Source of the DNA: Strigomonas culicis
Taxonomy: Eukaryota; Euglenozoa; Kinetoplastea; Trypanosomatida; Trypanosomatidae
Assembly: GCA_000482145.1 (NCBI GenBank)
Contig: AUXH01000019.1
Coordinates: forward strand, 1-64,000
Length of the DNA stretch: 64,000 nt
Direction of reading: 5' to 3'
Each line of letters starts with the position of its first letter. Position 1 is the first letter of the stretch. Positions 53,821 to 62,129 of the stretch are shown here, piece by piece. Below the pieces are notes generated by a model. The model was not told the DNA's origin. It searched no databases and was given only the letters and a program-made list of their open reading frames with translations. The translations under genes were made by a program, and so were the position numbers.

Positions 53821-56451
53821 ATGGTGAAGAAAATGAAGAAGAGCAAAAAAAGGGAGGATGCGATCCAGAAGCCGGGGAAACTGATGCTGAACAACCCACT
53901 GATCCCTCCTGAGCTCGACGAGGATATCGATGATGATTTGGCATTCGATAGCGATGATGAGAAGCTTTACGGCCACTTTTTCAACAAGAGTGCGCCCAAG
54001 GAAGACAAGAGGAAAAAAACGTCTAAAAGGGGCGAAGATATTGCACTTCATCAACTCGATCATGTGGACAACTTTTCCAGCGGCGGTGAGGAGGAGGGAA
54101 GCGACAACGAAGAGTTCATCGACCTGAGTGATATGATGGACATGAATATCAAGGAAGAGCGCAAAAAGAAGAAGAAGAAAACGCAGGTGCGGCAAACGGA
54201 AGACGGTAGCTTAGTCGCGAAAAAGCGACGCACAGCGAACGTTACTGATGAAGCAGAGTCCATATACGGTATGTCTGAGTCGGGCGTCGATGGCACCGCA
54301 GACAGCTACGGCTCAGCGATGCTGAACTACATGGGCGGCGCTGATGCGGATGGCACGGACGACCAAGGTCCTGTTAGTGCGAGACTGAGGCACACGCTCC
54401 GTAATAAGCATAACGTCATTGCGATGGACGAGGACGATCATGTCAAGGACCGCCTAGACCGTAAAGAGGTCCGTTCGCTTGTGGAGGAAAACATGAAGAA
54501 GTACAAGCCGCTTCTGCATGAATTGAGCACGTCCAAACACGTGCAGTTTCCGATGAAGCCACCTGGAAGCGTTGCAACAGCCAGGTCCACGGGAGGCCTG
54601 GTCGCCGCTGCAGAGCAGCGCTTTCAGAATGCGTCCCCCAAAGAAAAGAGCAACTCGACGGCGGTGCATCTTGCGTCGAAAATGGATGCCCTCCTGACCA
54701 AGCTGGAGAAGAAACCACGTGAGGAGCTCAACGGAAATCAATTTGGGGAAGTGGTGGAGTTCGACCAGCACGGGGAAAACGACGAGGCGGACGGTGAGGA
54801 GGCGGCGCCCACCACGGGCTACATGTCCAAGCTCAAGTCTATGCTAGCCATCGAAAACAGTCGTCGTAAGCGATTCAAGAAAATCAAGAGTAAAACGTAT
54901 CGGCGCATCCTGCGAAAAGAGAAGGAGCGAGAAAAGGAGAAGAAGCAAAAGGCCTTTGAGCTCTTGCACCCGGAGCTGGCGCGGCAGAAGATGACGGAGA
55001 AGCTGCTCAAGGCACGGGCGGAAGAACGCGTCACACAAAAGCATAAAAACACTAGTGCGTGGGTAAAGCATGCCAAGCGCTTTGTCCAGTATGACGAGAA
55101 CGCAAAGGACGCCGTCAACGAGCAGCTGATGCTGCATCAGCAGCTGATGCAAAAAATGGAGGATGACGCCGGCGAAGAGTACTACAACACCTACGCGGAG
55201 GACGAGCGATCGAATGCCTCTTCCGAGGAGGAGGAGCGCGTTGTGGATGAACTGCTCGCCGATAGCAGCAAAAGTAATACGGGCAAGGTCACAAGCGTCC
55301 TGTGGAAGGCCATCGAAGGAGAGGCTTCCGAAGAGGCAGAAGGCAGTGCGGCGAGCCCCATTGCGAAGGCCCGCGCGGAGCTCAAGGAAATGAAGTTCAT
55401 GAAGCAGTCGAAGGAACGCCGGGAAAAGGAGATGCGAGAAGACGTTGACCACCTGGCAGAGGATATTCGCCGGTATCAGCAGGATCCGAATGCAACCTTT
55501 GAGGGCGACGAGGACATTGTCGGCGATAGTGAAGCGACCAACACCTTTACGGGTCGCAGGAAGTTTGCCGCAGCAAAGAAGGATGCCACTAACATTGTGC
55601 AGCAACGGCAGAAAGGTATTGACGCGGAAAGATTAGCAAAAATGGACCATGCACGCGACCCCTCTGGGCAGGACCCGCAGACGGCGTCTGACGATGGTGA
55701 CGAGGAGCTCGACCGCGAGAGCGAAAAGCACACCCACCGCTCGACCACCGACGCGGCGGATCCCAAGGGCACGTTTGCTGGCGACCGTGCTGGGCGTAGA
55801 AGCACTTCCAACCGGATCACAATACTCCCCAGCAGCCGAGTGGCCCCGAAGCGCCATCGTGATGAAGAGGCAGAGGCGGAAGCGAACTCTTTACCAGAGA
55901 AGGAGGAGGATGCCGATAATCTCCAAGCCCATCAAGATTATCTGGTGTCCCGCGCCTTCGCGCACGACGACATTGACGAAGACTTTGTCAAGCAGAAAAA
56001 CACTCAGGTAGAGACCATTATGAAGCCGGAGGACGTGAACGATAACCTGCCCGGCTGGGGCGAGTGGGGTGGCGAGGACCCCAAGCTGAACAGGCGACAC
56101 CAAGAGAGACTGGCCCATAGTAACACGCAGCGGGATATTGAGAAGACCTTTCTTATGAAAAGCCGCGCAGACGCGGCCCTTTCACATGTCATCATCAACC
56201 ATGACGGCGTGGAGCTGGTTCCCGATCGGATGACGCTGCATATGGTACCTCGCCCCTTTTCCAACCCGGAGGAGTTTGCGCGGTCTATGCGTCAGCCTAC
56301 CGGCCCTGAGTGGAGCTCTTCTCTATCTTTCAAGGAGAGCATCCAGCCGCGAGTGGAGGTGCGCCAGGGTAACGCCGTAGAGCCATTGGACATTTCTCTG
56401 CGTCGTAAGGTCACCAAGACAAAGAGGCGCAAGACGGAGCGCACCAAGTAG
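53821..56451 (+). CDS. UTP14: U3 snoRNP-associated protein Utp14
   Basis: 876 aa from ATG 53821; the frame extends six codons upstream to a GTG, after the AG at 53785-53786, but ATG is the natural start. Utp14 is a small-subunit processome factor that activates the Dhr1 helicase to release U3 from pre-18S rRNA. Diagnostic features: acidic and Lys-rich N-terminal half; KIKSKTYRRILRKEKEREKEK (about 357), the conserved SKxYRK-type segment; and the C-terminal block starting at GWGEWGG (about 745-751) with KSRADAALSHVIIN, MVPRPFSNPEEFARSMRQP, GPEWSSSLSF and VEVRQGNAVEPLD. The end is basic (KTKRRKTERTK). It should act in the nucleolus. Confidence 0.94.
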   Translation: MVKKMKKSKKREDAIQKPGKLMLNNPLIPPELDEDIDDDLAFDSDDEKLYGHFFNKSAPKEDKRKKTSKRGEDIALHQLDHVDNFSSGGEEEGSDNEEFIDLSDMMDMNIKEERKKKKKKTQVRQTEDGSLVAKKRRTANVTDEAESIYGMSESGVDGTADSYGSAMLNYMGGADADGTDDQGPVSARLRHTLRNKHNVIAMDEDDHVKDRLDRKEVRSLVEENMKKYKPLLHELSTSKHVQFPMKPPGSVATARSTGGLVAAAEQRFQNASPKEKSNSTAVHLASKMDALLTKLEKKPREELNGNQFGEVVEFDQHGENDEADGEEAAPTTGYMSKLKSMLAIENSRRKRFKKIKSKTYRRILRKEKEREKEKKQKAFELLHPELARQKMTEKLLKARAEERVTQKHKNTSAWVKHAKRFVQYDENAKDAVNEQLMLHQQLMQKMEDDAGEEYYNTYAEDERSNASSEEEERVVDELLADSSKSNTGKVTSVLWKAIEGEASEEAEGSAASPIAKARAELKEMKFMKQSKERREKEMREDVDHLAEDIRRYQQDPNATFEGDEDIVGDSEATNTFTGRRKFAAAKKDATNIVQQRQKGIDAERLAKMDHARDPSGQDPQTASDDGDEELDRESEKHTHRSTTDAADPKGTFAGDRAGRRSTSNRITILPSSRVAPKRHRDEEAEAEANSLPEKEEDADNLQAHQDYLVSRAFAHDDIDEDFVKQKNTQVETIMKPEDVNDNLPGWGEWGGEDPKLNRRHQERLAHSNTQRDIEKTFLMKSRADAALSHVIINHDGVELVPDRMTLHMVPRPFSNPEEFARSMRQPTGPEWSSSLSFKESIQPRVEVRQGNAVEPLDISLRRKVTKTKRRKTERTK

Positions 56452-56986
56452 GACGACTTTCCTCGTGACGCAGTGGGGGTACATGGACAACTGCAATTCA
56501 TTCTAATACTAAATAAAAGGCGAAATAACAGCAATGAAAAACATTTAAACAATACAAACAGACACACACACACACACACACACATACAAAAGAAAAAAAA
56601 AGTATGAATGATCAGCTAGTTTTTTGCTTTTAAAGAAGGCAGGAAATGCTTTTCTGTGAAGTATATATAATAATAAAAATAACATACTCCAAAAAAACAA
56701 AAAGAAATAAAACTGCAAATAAATAAATTGAAGTATAATTTAAAGTCATACCCGTATATACTAACTCGTTTAAATAAAGAAGAATAAGAAAAGTATTAAC
56801 TTTTTTTTTGTACTTCAAAGACACTGATTCGATTCGCATTCGATCATCTATCCTTTGAACGTGCATCGTGTCTAGCTGCGTTGTACATTTACAATTCTCC
56901 TTTCCGATTTCCCTTTTCTTTTCTGATACTTTTCTTGTTTCTTGTCACTTGTTTCTCATACACAAACAGTATTGTTTAAGGTCTTC
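56452..56986 (+). promoter_or_regulatory. Spacer with SL acceptor for the ARM gene
   Basis: A (CA)n repeat at 56562-56584, then A-rich sequence. The tract at about 56890-56963 ends at AG 56968-56969; 5' UTR about 17 nt. No gene seen. Confidence 0.6.
56562..56584. repeat. (CA)n microsatellite
   Basis: Alternating CA in the 3' UTR of UTP14. Confidence 0.85.
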
Positions 56987-59900
56987 ATGCCAAGTATTGA
57001 CTGTCAGATTGCTTCCCTTCTGACAGTCTTGGCGAGCTCTTCCGATGCTTCTCAAGACTGTCCTTTAGGTTCCTTTGCGCGTGATGTCCGTGCGCTTCTA
57101 CGAAACAGCCAGAATGAACCCAACCTGAGTGATGTACTTGTGAATCGATCAGCCTTTCTTGTGAAGGAGGAGGAAGAAATCAATTCTTCCAAGAACATAA
57201 TTTTGCATACCTATGACAAGCTGCGCGCTGAGATCACGCGAGTGGAGGCGCAGATGCGCGAGCAAGACCGCCGACTGCAGGAAGTGACACAGCAAAAAAA
57301 GCTGTGTAAAGTTGCCTTGAATATGCTTGTCTCTGGCGACGTCCCAAACTTAGTCGATTCCGACGGTACCGCACCGAAGAGTGGTGATGAGCGTTCGCGC
57401 AACCCGAAGCAGGTCCCCGAGAATCCCAAGGATGAAGACGATGATATTATGCCCTCGAAAAGTGCACCTGAGCCGTCTCCAGTGAAGTCTGCGCTGAGGG
57501 CGCGAACGCCGACGAGCACCACCAAAGGCAATAGCGCAGCCTTGGCGGCGTCCCCCCGTGCTGCGGTGAGCGGCACCAGTTTAATTGCGATGCTCAGCTT
57601 ACCCGACGTGAACGAGTCGGCACTGCTAAACGCGATTGAGACGTACGAACTCCAGACGTTCAACAAAAGCAACTCCTGGATGACGACGGAGGGGCATGCG
57701 GATGTGCTCACAGTTCTTTTGGCACTTCTCCGGCACTTGCCGGAACCGCGTCCGCCGATTCAGCTGGCCGAAATTCACATTCTTAATAGAGTGCTGCAGG
57801 CGCAACCTGCGTCGAGCACAACGCACAACAAGAATCTGATGGCAATGCTAGAGGCCTTGGTGAAGAAAGGAGACGCGGTGCGGATCCTCAGTGGGCTGCT
57901 ATCCAGTGTGAACGACGATGTCAAGTGCGAAGTGCTAGAGTGTCTGTCGCCTCTCATCTGCGGGTCTCACGCGCTTGTTGCAACCTTTCCAAAGTCTGAC
58001 CTATCAGGGGTCACACGCCAGGAGTTTCTGAGAGAGCGTGGCCTGGAGCCACTCGTCAACATTGTGGTGTGCAGTACCTCAGAGGCGGTGCTCGAGCGCG
58101 CGTTGGTGTTTTTGTGGGGCCTACTGTCCAAAGATGAAAAGTCTGATGTTGAAAACAACGGCGGTAAGTCCATTCGGACGCAGGTGCGTGAGCTCGGTGG
58201 CCTTCGCGCCGTGCTCGACCTGCTGTACACCGACTCCCTTGCCATCCTCGAAAATGTGTGCATGGTCATTGGGTACATCACACGCGAGGATGTCTCCAAG
58301 AAGGAAATACGGGAGATCGGCGGCCTGGAGAAAATCACGGCCACACTGCGGCATCCATCAGATTCCATCAAGACGAAAATGGCCGGTGCCGTGTGGAACT
58401 GCGCCTCCAACGCGGATAACCGTTCTTACCTTCGCAACCTCGGCGCCATTCCGGCGCTACTGGAGCTGCTGCGGCAGCCCTCGGACGCCGTCGACCCCTC
58501 TGCCTACGAGTTTGTGCGCGAGAATGCGGCAGGTGCGCTATGGAATTTGAGCGTGGACGCGGAGAATAAGGCCATGATTCTCGATTACGGTGGCATCCCT
58601 GCCCTGGTGCAGGTGATTGCCTCCTCCAGCAGCGTGGCCGTTGTAGAAAACGTGTCAGGCACGTTGTGGAACTGCTCCGCCGCGGTCGAAACGCGACCCC
58701 TGATCCGAAAGGCGGGTGGCATACCCATCCTACTGGGCCTACTCGATGACAACAAGGAGACGTCTCACCCCACAAGCGAGAAGATACTAGACAACGCGGC
58801 TGGGACGCTGCGGAATTGCGCGATCAACGACCAGAATAAACCGGCCATTCAAAATGCTGGCGGCGTGGAGCTCCTACTGCGTCGCATCAAGGAGAGCCTT
58901 TCGCACCGCAAGGGTGAAGAGGCACTCTCTCAGAGCACCATTGATAAACTAGCGTCCACGCTGTGGATCTTGACAATTTCACCGGACATAAAGCAAACGG
59001 TCCGCACCGCTGGCGGTATCGAGACTGTTATTGGTGTCCTTGAAGCCTCCTCCCCCACGCTCACAGCCGCTGCCAAGTCGAAGAGCAAGTCCCTCTTCCC
59101 GCCGGTGCGTCTGACCGTGCCCTACACGACGGTGGGCGAGTACGAAAAGAACCTGTATTCGCCTGCGATTCTGAGCAAGATCCCGTCCTCCGCGCCCTCG
59201 CTAGCGGTCAACATGAACGTCAAGGAGAAGTTGGTGGGCGTCCTGCGGAACTGCAGCACCATTACCGAGAACCGCGCGGCACTAGTGAAGTGCGGCGCGG
59301 TCAGCGCTCTCGTGGCCGTCGTGCTCGACTGCTACTCCTCGCACTCTATCTTTCTGAACACACCCGCACACAAGAACGGAAGCAGATTCAGCGAGCCCTC
59401 TGTACAGCTCAAGGAGACGGTGGCCTCTGCGCTGTGGTACTTGGCGCGCGACGACAAGGTCGCCCCGCGCGAGCAGGGCGGCCTGGAGCTGATGTGCATG
59501 TTCCTCGTCAGCGGGCAGCAGCCGTCCGTCGTCCTTGAGCAGGCGGCCGGCGCGCTGTCGTCCATGTCGGTCAGCAACACGGAGAACCGAGATGCGATTC
59601 GTACCTTTGGGGGGCTCTTGTCCCTCGTCGCGTTGGTCGCGGAGAAGGCGACCGTTGAGTATCCGCGGCGTGACGGTGGGCATGGCAACAAGATAGACAA
59701 TGCGCCGCACACGTATGCCGTCCTAAACGCACTATTGACCATACGCAATTGCACTGGCAGTAATGAAGAGAATGCGAAATTCTGTGGGGAATTATCTTTG
59801 TTACGCAACGGTGAATTCGCTGGCGTGCTGCTTTACATTGTAGAGAATGGCTCGGAAGAAGGGGCCCGCGAGGCAGCGCTTACGCTAAAGAATATCTGTG

Positions 59901-60037
59901 CTTCTCCAAAGGTGCAGGAACACTTGAACAGACATGGGGGAGTAAAGGCCGTGAACAGTTTTTCCGAGAGAGCCTCTTCGGATTCTGCGAGAAAGGCAGC
60001 GGCATCGGCATTGCAAGCGTTGTCGCGTAAACGATAG
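56987..60037 (+). CDS. Armadillo-repeat protein
   Basis: 1016 aa from ATG 56987, the first ATG after AG 56968-56969; an open stretch back to 56942 lies in the tract. Residues about 60-105 form a coiled coil (EEEINSSKNIILH..RAEITRVEAQMREQDRRLQEV). From about 200 to the C-terminus there are repeated armadillo units with the pattern NAAGALWNLSVDAENKAxIxxxGGIPALV (at least three almost canonical copies around 58500-58850). A linker-like insertion interrupts the array at about residues 690-735. Armadillo proteins are superhelical binding platforms; several act in flagellar assembly and motility, but I cannot assign this one to a named subfamily such as ARMC4 or PF16. Confidence 0.88.
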   Translation: MPSIDCQIASLLTVLASSSDASQDCPLGSFARDVRALLRNSQNEPNLSDVLVNRSAFLVKEEEEINSSKNIILHTYDKLRAEITRVEAQMREQDRRLQEVTQQKKLCKVALNMLVSGDVPNLVDSDGTAPKSGDERSRNPKQVPENPKDEDDDIMPSKSAPEPSPVKSALRARTPTSTTKGNSAALAASPRAAVSGTSLIAMLSLPDVNESALLNAIETYELQTFNKSNSWMTTEGHADVLTVLLALLRHLPEPRPPIQLAEIHILNRVLQAQPASSTTHNKNLMAMLEALVKKGDAVRILSGLLSSVNDDVKCEVLECLSPLICGSHALVATFPKSDLSGVTRQEFLRERGLEPLVNIVVCSTSEAVLERALVFLWGLLSKDEKSDVENNGGKSIRTQVRELGGLRAVLDLLYTDSLAILENVCMVIGYITREDVSKKEIREIGGLEKITATLRHPSDSIKTKMAGAVWNCASNADNRSYLRNLGAIPALLELLRQPSDAVDPSAYEFVRENAAGALWNLSVDAENKAMILDYGGIPALVQVIASSSSVAVVENVSGTLWNCSAAVETRPLIRKAGGIPILLGLLDDNKETSHPTSEKILDNAAGTLRNCAINDQNKPAIQNAGGVELLLRRIKESLSHRKGEEALSQSTIDKLASTLWILTISPDIKQTVRTAGGIETVIGVLEASSPTLTAAAKSKSKSLFPPVRLTVPYTTVGEYEKNLYSPAILSKIPSSAPSLAVNMNVKEKLVGVLRNCSTITENRAALVKCGAVSALVAVVLDCYSSHSIFLNTPAHKNGSRFSEPSVQLKETVASALWYLARDDKVAPREQGGLELMCMFLVSGQQPSVVLEQAAGALSSMSVSNTENRDAIRTFGGLLSLVALVAEKATVEYPRRDGGHGNKIDNAPHTYAVLNALLTIRNCTGSNEENAKFCGELSLLRNGEFAGVLLYIVENGSEEGAREAALTLKNICASPKVQEHLNRHGGVKAVNSFSERASSDSARKAAASALQALSRKR

Positions 60038-60795
60038 CCATTGCGATTAGCCGTTCTTTCTCACTTTGTGGTGGTGAGGTTGCATAGTGAGGGTATAGAA
60101 TGACCTGTTTCATGCGTATTTTCTCCACGTCTTCTCTTGATCGCAAATGGCCTTTCTGTCTTTTTTTTTTCATTGTGTTTGTTATCCTCTCTCTCTTATC
60201 CACTGTGGCGTTTTTAGAATAAGGCGTTGGTACCGGTGTGAAGGTCATTTCAAATGCGACGAAATTTGTCAAGTAATACTGAACATATACGTCTGTTTGA
60301 TTGACCAGTGAAGTAGAGATAGTATTATAGCTATTTTTTTTTCTCTCCCCTTTCCCCTTTTCACTTTTTTTGTTGTGATGCTTCTTTTTTGTGCATAAAC
60401 ATGCGAACAGCTGTTTAATGAATAGTAGATGGTGTTGTATATTGTCTGATAGAGTCATTGTTGTCGTTGTTGTTGTTGTTGTTTCTTCGATTATCTTTTC
60501 TTCCTTTTACAACGTCTTTAGAGCCAGTTTTTTTTTCTTTTCTGTGTGTGTTGTGTGTGTGGACATGTGATTAAGTTCCAGTAGCTGATAATTTACTGTG
60601 CTTTCGACCTATTCCAGTGTTTTTGGACCAAGTGTCGTACTTCTTTTTATTTTTCCCGCTTCTCCCTTCTTTTTTTTTTCTATAAATACCAGCTTAGTAT
60701 ATATTTGCACTGTTGCCGTTGATTGTATCCACCTTTTTTTTTCATTTCTCACTATACCAGTTGATACGGTTTGCGTTTTTTTTTTTTGCTCCTCA
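60038..60795 (+). promoter_or_regulatory. Spacer with SL acceptor for the Skp1-like gene
   Basis: T-rich, with a TTG repeat (about 60464-60483). AG 60759-60760 after a tract at about 60732-60750 gives a 5' UTR of about 35 nt; AG 60691-60692 is an alternative. An open frame from 60598 runs through these tracts and is not coding there. Confidence 0.55.
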
Positions 60796-61521
60796 ATGCC
60801 TGGCTCACCTGTTCCAGTAAAGGATGATCCATCCAAGCTACCGCTTTTCGTTTATCTAGGCAATAGCGAAAGGGAGCGGCTGCCCACTGGCGACTATGTG
60901 CGCGTGGTGGCGCAGCACATGGGGTCGGACGGTAGAGCGGTCCGGCATGACTTTGCGCTGCACAATCGCGGTGCGCGCCTTTGCCGTCTCCTTGAGCCAC
61001 TTCTCGATTCAGTGGACGTTGATCTGAAGGCAAAGTTTGACACGATGACCGGCTTCATTCCACCACTGACGCTTTCACAGGCAACAAGGGAGGGGTGTGA
61101 GTGTGTTTTTCACTACTTGGATCTTATTCAGACACGCGTCCCCACACTTATTAGTAAACCGTTGCGCGCGCCGTTGGAGGAGCTCACACAGCCCTGGGAG
61201 ATGAACTTTCTCTGTGAACAGTGCTTTAGTGGAACGGAAGGACAATTCAAGACCACCGCAGCTTTCGTGCGGCACATTTCCAAGCATGGCTCTGCTGCGT
61301 TGGGTCGCATTCTGGAAGTGGCGATGCTGAGTGATTTCCTGATCATCGACCCTCTGCGGGACCTCACGTGCGGTTTTTTGGCCTCATTGGGTCTCTCTGC
61401 GTCATCGGAAAAGGAGCTGCTTCAGCTGTGCGGACTCAGCGCCCCGCTGACCAGCGAGGCGCTCGAGCCACTCTACACAGCGTACCCCTTCTTGCGCTCG
61501 GAGGATGCTGACTATCCGTGA
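60796..61521 (+). CDS. Skp1-like protein with inserted C2H2-type motif
   Basis: 241 aa from ATG 60796. The hydrophobic 66-codon open extension upstream is spacer. The fold resembles Skp1/elongin C (BTB/POZ): an N-terminal strand with LPLFVYLGNSERERLP, then ATREGCECVFHYLDL, PLEELTQPWEMNFL, and the characteristic LGRILEVAMLSDFLIIDPLRDLTCGFLASL, which parallels the Skp1 segment [21 protein letters not shown]. Skp1 links F-box proteins to cullin-1 in SCF ubiquitin ligases. Between the EFL-like and LFELI-like parts lies an insertion with C140, C143, H160, H164 in C2H2 geometry. It is divergent and longer than normal Skp1 (about 160 aa), so it may be a kinetoplastid Skp1 paralogue rather than the main Skp1. 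Confidence 0.75.
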   Translation: MPGSPVPVKDDPSKLPLFVYLGNSERERLPTGDYVRVVAQHMGSDGRAVRHDFALHNRGARLCRLLEPLLDSVDVDLKAKFDTMTGFIPPLTLSQATREGCECVFHYLDLIQTRVPTLISKPLRAPLEELTQPWEMNFLCEQCFSGTEGQFKTTAAFVRHISKHGSAALGRILEVAMLSDFLIIDPLRDLTCGFLASLGLSASSEKELLQLCGLSAPLTSEALEPLYTAYPFLRSEDADYP

Positions 61522-62129
61522 TGCATGTGCCGTTACCTTGGCGCATGCCCATCACATTTATTCTAGCCTAAGCAATACTAAAAGAAGTTTGTATATACTC
61601 ACTTATTTCCCCTGATCCCTTTTCAGACTCTTTTTTTTTTGCTTCTGTTCGTTGAGCTATATGTGATGGGTTCTGTTTGGTTGTCTGTATTCACTCACGA
61701 TATCTACTGTTAATTAATGGATAAAGGTTTTATGCAAGAGCTTAATGCACTCTTTTTTGTATTTCCTGCGATGTAGTTTTTGTCTGTGAGTTTTTGGCTC
61801 TATCCAGATCGTTTTTTTTTATCTCAATTATCGATTCTTTTTTTTCTTCTATTATTTCTTGCCAATTCTGTTTTTCTCTCTCTCTCCTTTTCTTTTCTAA
61901 ATGTGTGTGCCTCTTTGCGTGCGTGGTTTTTATACAAAGCTAGTTTTTTTTTTGTTTTCCTCGTAGCATTGCATTTTGGTTTACGAACTTTTTTTTTGTT
62001 GCTGTTGCCGCCTCTTCTTTCCCCGTAGCTCTTGCTCGTATATATATTATTTAGTACACAACAAAGGGCGTTAGAGAAGAAGGACCGCCTATCAATAGGG
62101 AAGAGGGAATCGACACTCTTCCTGGAGTA
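61522..62129 (+). promoter_or_regulatory. Spacer with SL acceptor for the MAP3K-like gene
   Basis: T-rich spacer, no gene seen. A pyrimidine tract (about 61990-62025) ends at AG 62027-62028, giving a 5' UTR of about 101 nt. Confidence 0.6.

Noticed and set aside
60598..60795. Hydrophobic 66-residue N-terminal extension of the Skp1-like protein
   Set aside because: Encoded by pyrimidine tracts upstream of the likely SL acceptor; Skp1 similarity starts after ATG 60796, so an apparent signal or membrane segment is an artefact.
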